Under the pieces are notes generated by a model. That model searched no databases. It was not told the origin of the DNA and worked only from the letters and a program-made list of their open reading frames with translations. A program made the position numbers and the translations under genes. This document shows positions 25,283 to 34,048 of a DNA stretch of 64,000 nucleotides, in pieces; position 1 is the stretch's first letter; each line of letters begins with the position of its first letter. This DNA comes from Clostridium sp. BNL1100. GTDB lineage: Bacteria > Bacillota > Clostridia > Acetivibrionales > DSM-1351. Location: contig NC_016791.1 in the NCBI RefSeq assembly GCF_000244875.1, positions 2,051,001-2,115,000 on the forward strand, written 5' to 3'.

Positions 25283-25345
25283 CGTGTGTAATACGGATGG
25301 TCCTCTGCACTTATGATGCACGAACATCTAGGAGAGGAAGGAGGA
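25283..25345 (+). ncRNA. Candidate L19 (rplS) leader RNA
   Basis: Between the promoter and rplS lies a compact fold: CCTCT (about 25301) pairs with GGAGAGG (about 25331), and TGCA pairs with TGCA inside it. Position and size fit the L19 leader motif described upstream of rplS in Bacillus-type bacteria, which allows L19 to control its own synthesis. I have not matched it to a covariance model. Confidence 0.5.
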
Positions 25346-25353
25346 AACAAATA

Positions 25354-25704
25354 ATGGATATATTGAAGTCAATCGAAAATGAACAAATAAGAACTGACCT
25401 TCCTAAATTGGAAATTGGTGATTTTATCAAAGTTCATGCTAAGATTAAGGAAGGAAACAGGGAAAGAATACAGGTATTCGAAGGTACTGTTATAGCTTTA
25501 AAAGGTTCTGGATTAAAGGAAACTTTTACAGTTAGAAGAGTATCCTACGGTGTAGGTGTTGAAAGAGTATTCCCTGTTAACTCACCAAGAATCGACCATA
25601 TTGATGTGGTTAGAAAAGGTGTTGTTAGAAGAGCTAAGCTGTACTATCTCCGTGATAGAGTTGGTAAGGCTGCTAAAGTTAAGGAAAGACTTGACAGAAA
25701 ATAA
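25354..25704 (+). CDS. rplS: Ribosomal protein bL19
   Basis: A 116-residue 50S subunit protein at the 30S-50S interface. The conserved core includes [47 protein letters not shown] and [15 protein letters not shown]. The frame is open from 25297, but that extension covers the leader RNA, and GGAAGGAGG precedes ATG 25354. It ends at a strong terminator. Confidence 0.97.
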   Translation: MDILKSIENEQIRTDLPKLEIGDFIKVHAKIKEGNRERIQVFEGTVIALKGSGLKETFTVRRVSYGVGVERVFPVNSPRIDHIDVVRKGVVRRAKLYYLRDRVGKAAKVKERLDRK

Positions 25705-25716
25705 GCATTAAGAGAC

Positions 25717-25748
25717 AAAAACCTAGGGGCGACTGTTCCTAGGTTTTT
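25717..25748. terminator. Terminator after rplS
   Basis: AAAAACCTAGG (25717-25727) and its exact complement (25738-25748) form an 11-bp stem with a ten-base loop and flanking A and T runs. Confidence 0.9.
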
Positions 25749-25888
25749 AGTTATATAAAAATATTATATTATATTTATATTATTTATCTAAATCGCATTT
25801 GAAAAAAGTGCTATATTTATATATAATAGTAACGTTCTAAATGGAAATTTGGAAATCTTGATTATATAAATTTTAAGGTGGTGTTTCA

Positions 25889-26590
25889 ATGGAGAACCAG
25901 AATATGGACGATAAGGATCAATTGAACTCGGAAAAAAACATTTCGGAAAATAATGCAGATGGTTCTGATAATGAAGGTGTTAAAGAAGAAGCAGGTACAG
26001 CTAAAAAAAAGAACTCTGTAGGCAGAGAGATTTTTGAGTGGTTTTTGGTGATTGTAGCCGCATTAGTTATATCCATGGTAATAAAGGCTTTCGTATTTTC
26101 AACCTATAAAGTTAATATGGTATCAATGGAAAATACACTTTTTGAAGGCCATAATGTAATAGTTTATAAGACAGGTTATTTTTTCAGTGAGCCAAAACAT
26201 GGGCAGATAATAGTTTTTACACATGAAGAGGGCCAGTTTAAAGGCTTGCTTAAATATTTGCCTGTAGCAAACCCCGGGGAAGTTGATTATATAAAGAGAG
26301 TAATCGGAGTACCGGGAGATGAGATTGACATCAGGGATGGTTACGTTTGGAGAAAATCATCGGGAGATAAGGATTTTGTCAAGTTAGATGAGCCATATGC
26401 AAAGGGGCTTACAGACTCACATGGAATGCAGCTTCCCTATAAAGTGCCTGAGGATAAGTTATTTGTAATGGGTGATAATAGGGAACAGAGCCTTGATTCA
26501 AGGCAAATTGGTCCGGTTGATATTGATTCTGTCATAGGACACGCTGTAGTAAGGATATGGCCTTTTTCGAAATTTGGGGGATTAAAATAA
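25889..26590 (+). CDS. lepB: Type I signal peptidase
   Basis: A 233-residue membrane protease that removes signal peptides from exported proteins, including the cellulosomal enzymes encoded later in the window. An acidic, probably unstructured N terminus (1-45) precedes one membrane helix (~50-70). The catalytic serine is S79 in NMVSMENTLFEG and the general-base lysine is K136 in YIKRVIGVPGDEI. GDNREQSLDSRQIGPV is the conserved box E. AAGGTGG precedes the ATG at 25889. The gene is followed by rbgA after 27 bp, as in B. subtilis-type synteny. Confidence 0.95.
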   Translation: MENQNMDDKDQLNSEKNISENNADGSDNEGVKEEAGTAKKKNSVGREIFEWFLVIVAALVISMVIKAFVFSTYKVNMVSMENTLFEGHNVIVYKTGYFFSEPKHGQIIVFTHEEGQFKGLLKYLPVANPGEVDYIKRVIGVPGDEIDIRDGYVWRKSSGDKDFVKLDEPYAKGLTDSHGMQLPYKVPEDKLFVMGDNREQSLDSRQIGPVDIDSVIGHAVVRIWPFSKFGGLK

Positions 26591-26617
26591 CATAACTTCA
26601 TATACAAAGGAGAAATT

Positions 26618-27496
26618 ATGAACATTCAATGGTTTCCGGGGCATATGGCAAAAACAAGAAGGTTAATAGCCGAGAATTTAAAGCTTGTTGATGTTATTAT
26701 TGAGCTTCTTGACGCGAGAATACCATTTAGCAGCAGAAATCCTGAAATAAATTCATTAATAAATAATAAGCCCAGACTGGTTGCTTTCAATAAATCCGAT
26801 CTTGCAGATGATAGAATATCAAGGCAGTGGATAAAGTGGTATGCTGATCAGGGAATTGATTGTATTCTGATTAATTCCATAAATGGAAAGGGACTTAACG
26901 AAATTAAAGCCAGGGCTAGGGAATTAATGTCTGAAAAAATAGAGCGTAACAAGGCAAAGGGAAAACTATTTACCCCTGTGAGAACCATGGTTGTGGGTAT
27001 TCCCAATGTGGGTAAGTCATCCTTTATAAACAAGATTGTTGGTAAGGCAACAGCGGTTACCGGTGATAGGCCCGGTGTAACCAGAGGTAAGCAATGGATA
27101 CGAATAAACTCAGAAATGGAGCTTCTTGATACACCCGGTATACTATGGCCAAAGTTCGAAGATCAGGAAGTAGGTATGAACCTTGCATTTACCGGAGCCA
27201 TTAAGGATGATATTATGGACACAGGGGAAGTTGCCATGGAGCTTCTCCACAGGTTGTCTAAAACGTACAATACCGAGCTTTGTACCCGATTTAAGCTGGA
27301 TCCAGAAGCTATAAAAGACATGGAACCTCTTGAATTATTGGAGACGGTTGGACGTAAAAGAGGGTGTATTGTTTCAAAAGGTCAAATAGATTATTCGAGA
27401 ATTTCAGCTATAGTTCTGGATGAATTCAGGGGTGGGAAGATAGGACGGATAACCCTTGAGAAGCCAGGTGACAGGGCTGAAACAAAGACTGAATAG
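26618..27496 (+). CDS. rbgA: Ribosome biogenesis GTPase RbgA (YlqF)
   Basis: A 292-residue circularly permuted GTPase needed for late 50S assembly. It begins MNIQWFPGHMAKTRRLI. G4 is FNKSDLAD, the P-loop is GIPNVGKSSFINKI, and G3 is DTPGILWPKF. The C-terminal ANTAR-like helical domain follows. Length is normal. AAAGGAG precedes the ATG. It sits between lepB and rnhB as in many Firmicutes. Confidence 0.95.
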   Translation: MNIQWFPGHMAKTRRLIAENLKLVDVIIELLDARIPFSSRNPEINSLINNKPRLVAFNKSDLADDRISRQWIKWYADQGIDCILINSINGKGLNEIKARARELMSEKIERNKAKGKLFTPVRTMVVGIPNVGKSSFINKIVGKATAVTGDRPGVTRGKQWIRINSEMELLDTPGILWPKFEDQEVGMNLAFTGAIKDDIMDTGEVAMELLHRLSKTYNTELCTRFKLDPEAIKDMEPLELLETVGRKRGCIVSKGQIDYSRISAIVLDEFRGGKIGRITLEKPGDRAETKTE

Positions 27497-27502
27497 AAAT
27501 TT

Positions 27503-27533
27503 AAAAAGGTTGCCCTTTTAGGGCAGCCTTTTT
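27503..27533. terminator. Terminator after rbgA
   Basis: AAAAAGG with TTGCCC pairs with GGGCAG and CCTTTTT across a TTTTA loop; a 13-bp stem ending in T's. Confidence 0.88.
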
Positions 27534-27629
27534 ATGGCAAGAGCCATTTCTTTATAACACTAGTCATTATAAATAATATATAATAAAGTAAATGCATTTA
27601 TTATATTGAATATATTGGAGAATGTAAAA

Positions 27630-28397
27630 ATGGGAAATTTAACACTTAAGCAAATTCAGGAAGAGGCTCAAAAGCTTTCAGTTCAGGAAGCAATTGAGTA
27701 CTTGTCGTCTTTACATAACACAGGTTTTAAAGTAGATAAGCTGTTGGAAAAGTATTACAAACTAAAAGAAAAGCACGGAAAGGAAATGGAACGCCTTCAA
27801 AAAATGCTCTGCTTTGAAAGACAAGCTATAAGTGAAGGCTTTGATTACATCGCAGGCGTTGACGAAGCAGGACGCGGACCTCTGGCCGGCCCTGTAGTTG
27901 CAGCTGCTGTTGTTTTACCTAAGGGACTGACAATAGAAGGTGTAAATGATTCAAAAAAACTTTCAGAGGCTCAAAGAGAAAAATTGTTTGATGAAATAAA
28001 AGATAAAGCCCTTTCTTATGGGATTTCAGTTATTGATGAAAAATACATAGACGAGGTTAATATTTTAAATGCTACCAAAATGGCAATGGCTGATGCATTA
28101 AGCCAGCTTAATCCCATTGCTGATTTTATTCTTTTAGATGCTGTAAGCCTTGATAATATAAGTACAAAGCAAGTTCCTATTATAAAGGGCGATAGCTTGA
28201 GTCTGTCCATTGCAGCAGCTTCAATTCTTGCAAAGGTTACAAGAGACAGGCTTTTAACAGAATATGATGCAAAATATCCCCAATACGGGTTTGCTGCACA
28301 CAAGGGTTATGGAACTCCACAACATATTTCTGCTATTAAAAAATTCGGTCTTTGTCCGATACATAGATTAAGCTTTGTTAAAAATTTCGTGGAGTGA
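27630..28397 (+). CDS. rnhB: Ribonuclease HII
   Basis: A 255-residue nuclease that removes ribonucleotides and RNA primers from DNA. Residues 1-72 are the helical N-terminal extension common in Gram-positive RNase HII. The catalytic domain follows with GVDEAGRGPLAGPVVAA (first acidic pair), ILLDAVSL, KGDSLSLSIAAASILAKVTRD and YGFAAHKGYGT. The frame opens at an earlier ATG (27606), but TTGGAG sits between the two, so ATG 27630 is chosen. Confidence 0.94.
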   Translation: MGNLTLKQIQEEAQKLSVQEAIEYLSSLHNTGFKVDKLLEKYYKLKEKHGKEMERLQKMLCFERQAISEGFDYIAGVDEAGRGPLAGPVVAAAVVLPKGLTIEGVNDSKKLSEAQREKLFDEIKDKALSYGISVIDEKYIDEVNILNATKMAMADALSQLNPIADFILLDAVSLDNISTKQVPIIKGDSLSLSIAAASILAKVTRDRLLTEYDAKYPQYGFAAHKGYGTPQHISAIKKFGLCPIHRLSFVKNFVE

Positions 28398-28453
28398 TAC
28401 ATATTCTTCAGAGATTTGCATAGCAATTTATTGTATGGCTGGAGGATAAGAGA

Positions 28454-30232
28454 TTGAGAATAGATGGGTTAGCAGCAGGTCAAATAAATATTTCAAATAA
28501 CAATACAGATATTCTGAATAAGCTTAAACCGGGTGACGTAATCAGGGCACAGGTACTTGAAAACAGCGGAGAAGAGCTCATCATAAAGCTTTCAGACGGT
28601 TCAGAGGTACATGCAAATGCCTTAACAACCATAAATGCAAAAGAAGGAGACTTTGTCAACTTTGTTTTCAAGGGAACAGAGGGTGGTAAGCTTGTACTTG
28701 AGTCTTTAGGCACTAACATGACGCAGCCTGTTAATGAGGCTCTTGTAAATGCTAAAAGTGCTTTAGCTTTAATTAATGTGCCTATTTCTGACAAAAATAT
28801 AGAAATGGCGATGGCATTACTTAAACAAAATTTACCTGTAACCAATGAATCCTTACTAAAAATAGCAGAATTGATAAGTCCAGACAAAGGGTTAAAAGCG
28901 GATGCAGCTGCTTTTCTTATAGCTTCAAAATTATCTGATAATATAAATAATATAGAAAAGCTTCAAAGCCTGCTTTCCGGTCGTTTAAAAATAACAGATA
29001 ACATAAGTGGTCTTATAAAACTTGTGGAGGGTGCAGGGGAAACTGAACCCCCTAAAACCCCACAAGAAATTGTTAACAGACTTGCAAGTATCGTGAAGGA
29101 AAACAGTGAAAATGTACCTGTAAAAGCAGCTGTTATGGATAATCTCCTTGAAAGGCTTACTTCCGGTATAAAAATGAAGTTTGGAAATGCTGAGGGTATA
29201 GTTGAGGGAAGCAGTGCAAGTAATAGTTCTGCCGTAAAATCAGGGGCAGCACTCTCGACTGTGAATAGTCCCGCTACAGTTGTACAAAGTTCTGATACAT
29301 CTGAAAATCAGGTAAATACGGCAAATACTCAAAACAGTCAGGCTAAAACTGAAACGATTAAGGCATCATTACGTGCAGAGAATGGTTTTGGCACAGATAA
29401 CAGCATAACTCCGGCAGCACTTTCCAAGGCAGACCTGCCTGTACTCAAGGAACTAAGAAACCAACTTCAAACAATTACAGAAGAACAAAAACTTACTCAA
29501 GAACAAATTACTGCTGTAAAATATATTGCCAAGGAAATTAGCAATTCTATTGACAAAATAGGAGTTAGACAGCAGGAATTAGATAACTTCAACTTTGATG
29601 CAGGTAAGCAGCATATTATAAAGGATGCGGTAAATACTCTAAAAAACCTGATTGTCAGAATAGACCGTCAGAACAACGAGGAAATTAATCCTGTAAAGTT
29701 TTACAATGAGTTGGAAAGCTCCTTAACAGTAGTAAAAAATGCCATACAGCATTTGCCTTCCGTAGTTAGGGAAGCAGCCGTAAACATAGTCAATAGTTTG
29801 GAGAGTAATGTTAATTTTATTAACCAACTGAATAATTACAGTTCATATGTTCAGCTTCCTTTGAGTATTTTCAACCAAAACACTACCGGTGAACTTTATA
29901 TGCTTAAAAAAGGTTCCAAGGCAAAAAAGCTGGATCCGTCAAATATAACGGTACTTCTTTCATTGGAAACTAACAATATCGGAAGGATAGATACCTTACT
30001 AAGTATAAAAGAAAAGGATGTCAGCACAAATTTCAGGCTTGAAGACAGCGGAGTTTTCAATATATTAAAGGACAGCCACAAGATGCTGTACAATTCACTA
30101 CTAGAAAAGGGCTATAGGTTAGTAGATTTTACTTACAAGCTCTTAGAAGACCCAATCAGCATTGTAAATTTTGAAGAAGAAGCTAAAAAAGAGTTTATAA
30201 AAACGCCAAATAATATAGATATTTTAGTGTAA
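28454..30232 (+). CDS. YlqG/FliK-like protein with flagellar hook-length C-terminal domain
   Basis: A 592-residue protein. The N terminus has an OB-like stretch (KPGDVIRAQVLENSGEELII, then KLSDGSEVHANA). A long polar, serine/asparagine-rich middle follows. The last ~120 residues (LPLSIFNQNTTGELYMLKKG through RLVDFTYKLLED) resemble the Flg_hook domain at the C terminus of FliK. In B. subtilis ylqG occupies the same place, between rnhB and ylqH. No flagellar operon is nearby, so a direct role in hook length is doubtful. The TTG start at 28454 follows GGAGG at 28441-28445. Its partner ylqH-like gene follows after 40 bp. Confidence 0.72.
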   Translation: MRIDGLAAGQINISNNNTDILNKLKPGDVIRAQVLENSGEELIIKLSDGSEVHANALTTINAKEGDFVNFVFKGTEGGKLVLESLGTNMTQPVNEALVNAKSALALINVPISDKNIEMAMALLKQNLPVTNESLLKIAELISPDKGLKADAAAFLIASKLSDNINNIEKLQSLLSGRLKITDNISGLIKLVEGAGETEPPKTPQEIVNRLASIVKENSENVPVKAAVMDNLLERLTSGIKMKFGNAEGIVEGSSASNSSAVKSGAALSTVNSPATVVQSSDTSENQVNTANTQNSQAKTETIKASLRAENGFGTDNSITPAALSKADLPVLKELRNQLQTITEEQKLTQEQITAVKYIAKEISNSIDKIGVRQQELDNFNFDAGKQHIIKDAVNTLKNLIVRIDRQNNEEINPVKFYNELESSLTVVKNAIQHLPSVVREAAVNIVNSLESNVNFINQLNNYSSYVQLPLSIFNQNTTGELYMLKKGSKAKKLDPSNITVLLSLETNNIGRIDTLLSIKEKDVSTNFRLEDSGVFNILKDSHKMLYNSLLEKGYRLVDFTYKLLEDPISIVNFEEEAKKEFIKTPNNIDILV

Positions 30233-30272
30233 ATACAGCAACAACAGAAAATACGAATGGTGGGGATGTCGG

Positions 30273-30569
30273 TTGAAGGAAGACAACGTAAAAAAACAAA
30301 TAAAACATGCAGCTGCCCTGCAATATTCACCTGAAACTGACGCAGCTCCTAGAATAGTTGCAGCCGGAAAGGGCCAAATAGCAGAGAGAATTATTCAGAA
30401 GGCACAGGAAAGTAATGTTCCATTATATCAGGACAGTAATCTTGCCCAAACCCTCTCCTCTTTAAGCATAGGGGATGAAATTCCTCCGGAAATATATGAA
30501 GTGGTAGCAGAGATACTTATATTTATAGGCTGTGTGGATGAAAGCTATGGAGATTTGTACGATGACTGA
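30273..30569 (+). CDS. YlqH-like, FlhB C-terminal-domain protein
   Basis: A 98-residue protein similar to the cytoplasmic export-switch domain of FlhB/EscU: AAALQYSPETDAAPRIVAAG, KGQIAERIIQKAQESNVPLY and DSNLAQTLSSLSIGDEIPPE. The membrane part and the autocleavage NPTH motif of FlhB are absent. It corresponds to B. subtilis ylqH. Together with the FliK-like neighbour it forms a pair mimicking the FliK-FlhB substrate-switch partners; its actual role is unknown. A TTG start at 30273 follows GGTGGGGA. It overlaps yraN by eight bases. Confidence 0.82.
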   Translation: MKEDNVKKQIKHAAALQYSPETDAAPRIVAAGKGQIAERIIQKAQESNVPLYQDSNLAQTLSSLSIGDEIPPEIYEVVAEILIFIGCVDESYGDLYDD

Positions 30570-30939
30570 TACAAATAAAAGGGAAATTGGAGCAGTCGGC
30601 GAGAAGGAAGCAGCGGAATTTCTTCAAAGAAACGGATACACTATTCTGAAAACAAATTATAGGGTAGGACGTTTGGGCGAAATAGATATAATTGCCAATG
30701 AAAAGGAATACACTTGTTTTATAGAGGTTAAAACAAGAAGAACAAGTACATTCGGAACACCAGGGGAAGCAGTAACACGGACTAAACAGCAGAAGATTCG
30801 TCAAATAGCAACTATCTACCTGACAAACACAAGAAAAATGGATACTAAGGTAAGATTTGATGTTATTGAAATATTAATGGATAAATCCATGGGAAGTGCA
30901 AACGTAAAAAGTATAAACCTTATAAAAAACGCCTTTTAA
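30562..30939 (+). CDS. yraN: YraN-family endonuclease-like protein (UPF0102)
   Basis: A 125-residue protein with the Holliday-junction-resolvase-like fold. Visible are IGAVGEKEAAEFLQRNGYTIL, GEIDIIANEKEYTCFIEVKTR (the D-ExK nuclease motif), and KQQKIRQIATIYL. The cellular role is poorly known. The frame extends upstream to a GTG, but GGAG precedes ATG 30562 inside the end of the ylqH-like gene. The overlap indicates coupled translation. The rnhB-ylqG-ylqH-yraN order is typical. Confidence 0.9.
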   Translation: MTDTNKREIGAVGEKEAAEFLQRNGYTILKTNYRVGRLGEIDIIANEKEYTCFIEVKTRRTSTFGTPGEAVTRTKQQKIRQIATIYLTNTRKMDTKVRFDVIEILMDKSMGSANVKSINLIKNAF

Positions 30940-30979
30940 TTAAGTAAGAAATTTAAATTATTAAAATGGAGATGACAGC

Positions 30980-31918
30980 ATGACTTTTGTTGATGCACAT
31001 TGTGATACCATTACAACTATAATGAAAACAGGTGGAGCCCTGAAAAGTAATACTGGTCATATTGATATAGACAGATTAAAAAAGTATGATAGTTTTGTTC
31101 AGTTTTTTGCAGCATTTATTGCTCCTGAACAGGCAAAAATGGGGGCTTTAAGGCGTACACTTGATATTATTGACAAACTTTACAGAGAAATTGAAATTAA
31201 TAAGAATGATATAATGTTATGTCGTAATTACAACGATATAGTAAACGCAATAAATAGTCGTAAAGTAGCTGCCGTTCTAACCATTGAAGGCGGGGAAGCA
31301 CTTGAGGGAAGCTTATCTGTATTGCGTATTCTCTACCAACTGGGTGTAAGGGCAATAACTCTTACTTGGAACTTTAGAAACCAGATTGCTGACGGTGTAG
31401 CTGACTCTGTTACAAATGGAGGTCTTACACCCTTCGGCAGGGAAGTAGTTGCTGAAATGAACAGACTGGGAATGATGGTAGATGTATCCCACTTGTCAGA
31501 ACCAGGATTTTGGGATGTAATAAATCTTTCGTTGGTACCCATAATAGCTTCCCATTCCAATGCTAAAAAGATTTGCGGTCACAGTAGAAACTTAACCGAC
31601 GAACAGCTTCTTGCATTGAAAAAAAACGGAGGAGTAACAGGTATAAACTTATACCCATTTTTTATAATAAATGATGGGAAAGCTGAAATGAAACATGTCA
31701 TATCTCACATTGAACATATTGTAGGACTTACAGGTGAGGATACTCTTGGACTTGGAGCTGATTTTGACGGAATAGATAAAACGCCAGTAGGCCTTGAAGG
31801 AGTACAGTGCTTCTCGGATTTAATCAATGAACTGCTGAAATTAAATTATAGTGAATCACTTATAAATAAAATCACAGGAGAAAATTTTTTAAGAGTGATA
31901 AAAACAGTTGTTAAGTAA
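30980..31918 (+). CDS. Membrane dipeptidase family (renal dipeptidase-like) metallopeptidase
   Basis: A 312-residue zinc peptidase of family M19. The metal ligands are visible in VDAHCDTITT (near residue 6), LTIEGGEALEG, VDVSHLSEPGFWDV and IIASHSNAKKICGHSRNLTD, with LGLGADFDGID near the C terminus. Such enzymes hydrolyse dipeptides, sometimes containing D-amino acids; the substrate here is unknown. There is no signal peptide, so it acts in the cytoplasm. ATG 30980 follows TGGAGATGA. It is followed by a strong terminator. Confidence 0.9.
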   Translation: MTFVDAHCDTITTIMKTGGALKSNTGHIDIDRLKKYDSFVQFFAAFIAPEQAKMGALRRTLDIIDKLYREIEINKNDIMLCRNYNDIVNAINSRKVAAVLTIEGGEALEGSLSVLRILYQLGVRAITLTWNFRNQIADGVADSVTNGGLTPFGREVVAEMNRLGMMVDVSHLSEPGFWDVINLSLVPIIASHSNAKKICGHSRNLTDEQLLALKKNGGVTGINLYPFFIINDGKAEMKHVISHIEHIVGLTGEDTLGLGADFDGIDKTPVGLEGVQCFSDLINELLKLNYSESLINKITGENFLRVIKTVVK

Positions 31919-31928
31919 AATAATTTAC

Positions 31929-31973
31929 AAGCCGCTAATCTCAGCTGGACAGAAGGGGGAGTATTAGCGGCTT
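31929..31973. terminator. Terminator after the dipeptidase gene
   Basis: AAGCCGCTAAT (31929-31939) and its exact complement (31963-31973) form an 11-bp stem with a 23-base loop; only a modest T content follows. Confidence 0.75.
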
Positions 31974-32519
31974 ATATTATTATTCTTGAAAATGCCCTTT
32001 GAAGGCATTCATGTCTGATGTGGAAGCCTTACAGGCTTCTTTATTTTTCAGAAATAAGATGGAAGGTTTCTTAAAATACTTCTGTTTCCAGCTGATTCAG
32101 CCTAAAAAATTAAGGCACAGGTTACGCTGGCACCTATGTAAGATAACCAAACCTGAGCTTATGTCCTTATATCGGTTTACATAATATTATAATCTGTAAA
32201 TTATTATATAAAGTACATAGAGTAATGTCAATTAACAAAATATATGTAATATCTGTATTTGTTGCTGTATTTCCCCTTCAAATAAAGAGGTGGTATAATA
32301 GCCTTTTATTGCTATATTTCAACATAAAAAGCCATTTAGAAAACTAACTGCAGTTTGTTTTTTGAATTCCTGCATAATTTCTAAAAAAAGTCTTTTAAAG
32401 AATATTGGAGGTTATATTTTTTGAATTGGTAAGAACATAAAACTTGCAAATATTAATAATATGTATTAAAATTTAAATATGTTTGTTACAGGTCAAAATG
32501 GCAATCGGAGGAGATAATT
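31974..32519 (+). other. Non-coding region with several hairpins upstream of the aminotransferase
   Basis: Two perfect short stems follow each other: AATGCC/GGCATT (31991-32009) and GAAGCC/GGCTTC (32023-32039, then TTTATTTTT). Further along are a TATAAT (32294-32299) with a poor -35, and AAACT/AGTTT followed by GTTTTTT (32341-32362). A GGAGG near 32406 precedes TTG AAT TGG TAA. No real gene is visible. It may be a small RNA or a leader. Confidence 0.45.
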
Positions 32520-33797
32520 ATGAAGAGCTATAAAGATTTTTCCAAAGAAGAATTAAAAAATGAAATTGAAATATTAGAAAAAAGATATAATGAATTTAAA
32601 GCACAGAATCTTAAACTCGATATGACCAGAGGTAAGCCCTGTGCTGAACAGCTTGATATAAGCATGGATATACTTGATATACCAGCAAAAGAACTCAGAA
32701 AGGCTGCAGATGGCACAGATTGCTTCAATTATGGGGTTCTTGACGGTATTCCTGAAGCAAAAGCTCTTTTTGCTGAAATGCTGGAAGTAAGTACAGATGA
32801 AATTATGGTTGGAGGTAATTCCAGTCTGAACTTAATGTATGATACTATTGCAAGAGCTATGTCATTAGGTATCTTGGGAAGTACTCCATGGTCAAAGCTG
32901 GACAGTGTAAAATTCCTTTGTCCGAGTCCCGGATATGACAGACATTTTGCTATATGTGAATTATTTGGAATAGAAATGATTACCGTAGATATGAAACAGG
33001 ACGGACCAGATATGGATGCCGTTGAAAAACTTGTTTCTGAAGACGAAAGTATAAAAGGTATATGGTGCGTTCCCAAATATAGCAATCCTGACGGAATCAC
33101 TTATACTGACGAGGTTGTTACAAGATTTGCAAACCTGAAACCAAAGGCAAAGGATTTCAGAATATTCTGGGATAACGCTTATTGCGTACATCATCTGTCA
33201 GAAAGTCCTGACAAATTAAAGAACATACTTAAAGCATGCAAGGATGCGGGAAATGAGAATATGGTATATATTTTCAGCTCAACATCAAAGATAAGCTTCC
33301 CTGGTGCAGGGGTTGCGGTAATGGCAACCAGTACTGAAAATTTAAAAGGAATCAAAAAGAGTCTTACTATACAGACAATTGGACACGATAAGATAAATCA
33401 ATTAAGACATGCAAAGTACTTTAAAGACCTTGAGGGTATTAATACTCACATGAAAAAGCATGCCGACATATTAAAACCAAAATTTAATACAGTTCTTGAA
33501 ATTCTAGATGAAGAACTCGGAGGCAAGGACATTGCTTCCTGGAATAAGCCAAACGGCGGATACTTTGTCAGCCTCAATACTATGGACAATTGTGCAAAAG
33601 AGGTTGCTAAGCTTGCAGGCGAGGCAGGTGTGGCATTAACTAAAGCGGGTGCTACATTCCCATATGGTAATGACCCAAGGGATAGGAACTTGAGAATAGC
33701 TCCAACAATGCCTCCGGTTGAGGAATTGAAGAAAGCAATAGACGTTCTGGCAATATGTGTTCAGCTTGTAAGTGCTACTAAACTGTTAAATCAATAA
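32520..33797 (+). CDS. Class I aminotransferase (aspartate aminotransferase-like, PF12897 type)
   Basis: A 425-residue fold-type I PLP enzyme. The N terminus KNLKLDMTRGKPCAEQLD-like segment, GVLDGIPEAKALFAEML, CPSPGYDRHFAICE, WCVPKYSNPDG, FWDNAYCVHHL and the PLP lysine in FSSTSKISFPGAG mark the subgroup that includes the actinobacterial AspT-type aspartate aminotransferases. It probably interconverts aspartate and oxaloacetate with 2-oxoglutarate; other amino acids are possible. CGGAGGAG precedes the ATG at 32520. It is a single-gene unit between a long leader region and a terminator. Confidence 0.88.
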   Translation: MKSYKDFSKEELKNEIEILEKRYNEFKAQNLKLDMTRGKPCAEQLDISMDILDIPAKELRKAADGTDCFNYGVLDGIPEAKALFAEMLEVSTDEIMVGGNSSLNLMYDTIARAMSLGILGSTPWSKLDSVKFLCPSPGYDRHFAICELFGIEMITVDMKQDGPDMDAVEKLVSEDESIKGIWCVPKYSNPDGITYTDEVVTRFANLKPKAKDFRIFWDNAYCVHHLSESPDKLKNILKACKDAGNENMVYIFSSTSKISFPGAGVAVMATSTENLKGIKKSLTIQTIGHDKINQLRHAKYFKDLEGINTHMKKHADILKPKFNTVLEILDEELGGKDIASWNKPNGGYFVSLNTMDNCAKEVAKLAGEAGVALTKAGATFPYGNDPRDRNLRIAPTMPPVEELKKAIDVLAICVQLVSATKLLNQ

Positions 33798-33899
33798 TTA
33801 TTTTATAAATAGCTTGAACAGGTGCATTTTTCAAGCTATAATAATCCATGAGTTAGAATTGTAATGTCAATTACAATCTCATATTCATAAATGTCTAAA

Positions 33900-33926
33900 G
33901 CGGGATAAAATCCCGCACTTTTTTTT
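33900..33926 (+). terminator. Terminator between the aminotransferase gene and purB
   Basis: GCGGGAT, an AAA loop and ATCCCGC (33900-33916) are followed by ACTTTTTTTT. A second 8-bp stem (ATTGTAAT/ATTACAAT) lies just upstream. Confidence 0.9.
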
Positions 33927-33934
33927 GCAACTTT

Positions 33935-33990
33935 AAAATCCGAACATTTTTAAATTTATTGATGCAAATATTCGGCATATGTTGTATAAT
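33935..33990 (+). promoter_or_regulatory. purB promoter with paired PurBox-like sites
   Basis: AAAATCCGAACATT (33935-33948) matches the Bacillus PurR operator core (CCGAAC flanked by A/T). An inverted second copy, AATATTCGG (33967-33975), has one change from it. Two inverted PurBoxes about 17 bp apart is the arrangement used by Bacillus-type PurR. A TATAAT lies directly after (33985-33990); the best -35 (TTGATG, 33959) gives a 20-base spacer. Control by guanine/adenine supply through PurR is inferred; no purR gene is in the window. Confidence 0.62.
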
Positions 33991-34048
33991 ATTTGAGTGA
34001 CATGAGATATGATTAAATTAAATATTTTGTTAGTTGGGGGATTGTTGA

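Noticed and set aside
31999-32184. A 61-codon forward ORF after the dipeptidase terminator.
   Set aside because: It runs through two perfect hairpins, has no ribosome binding site and has no recognisable protein features.
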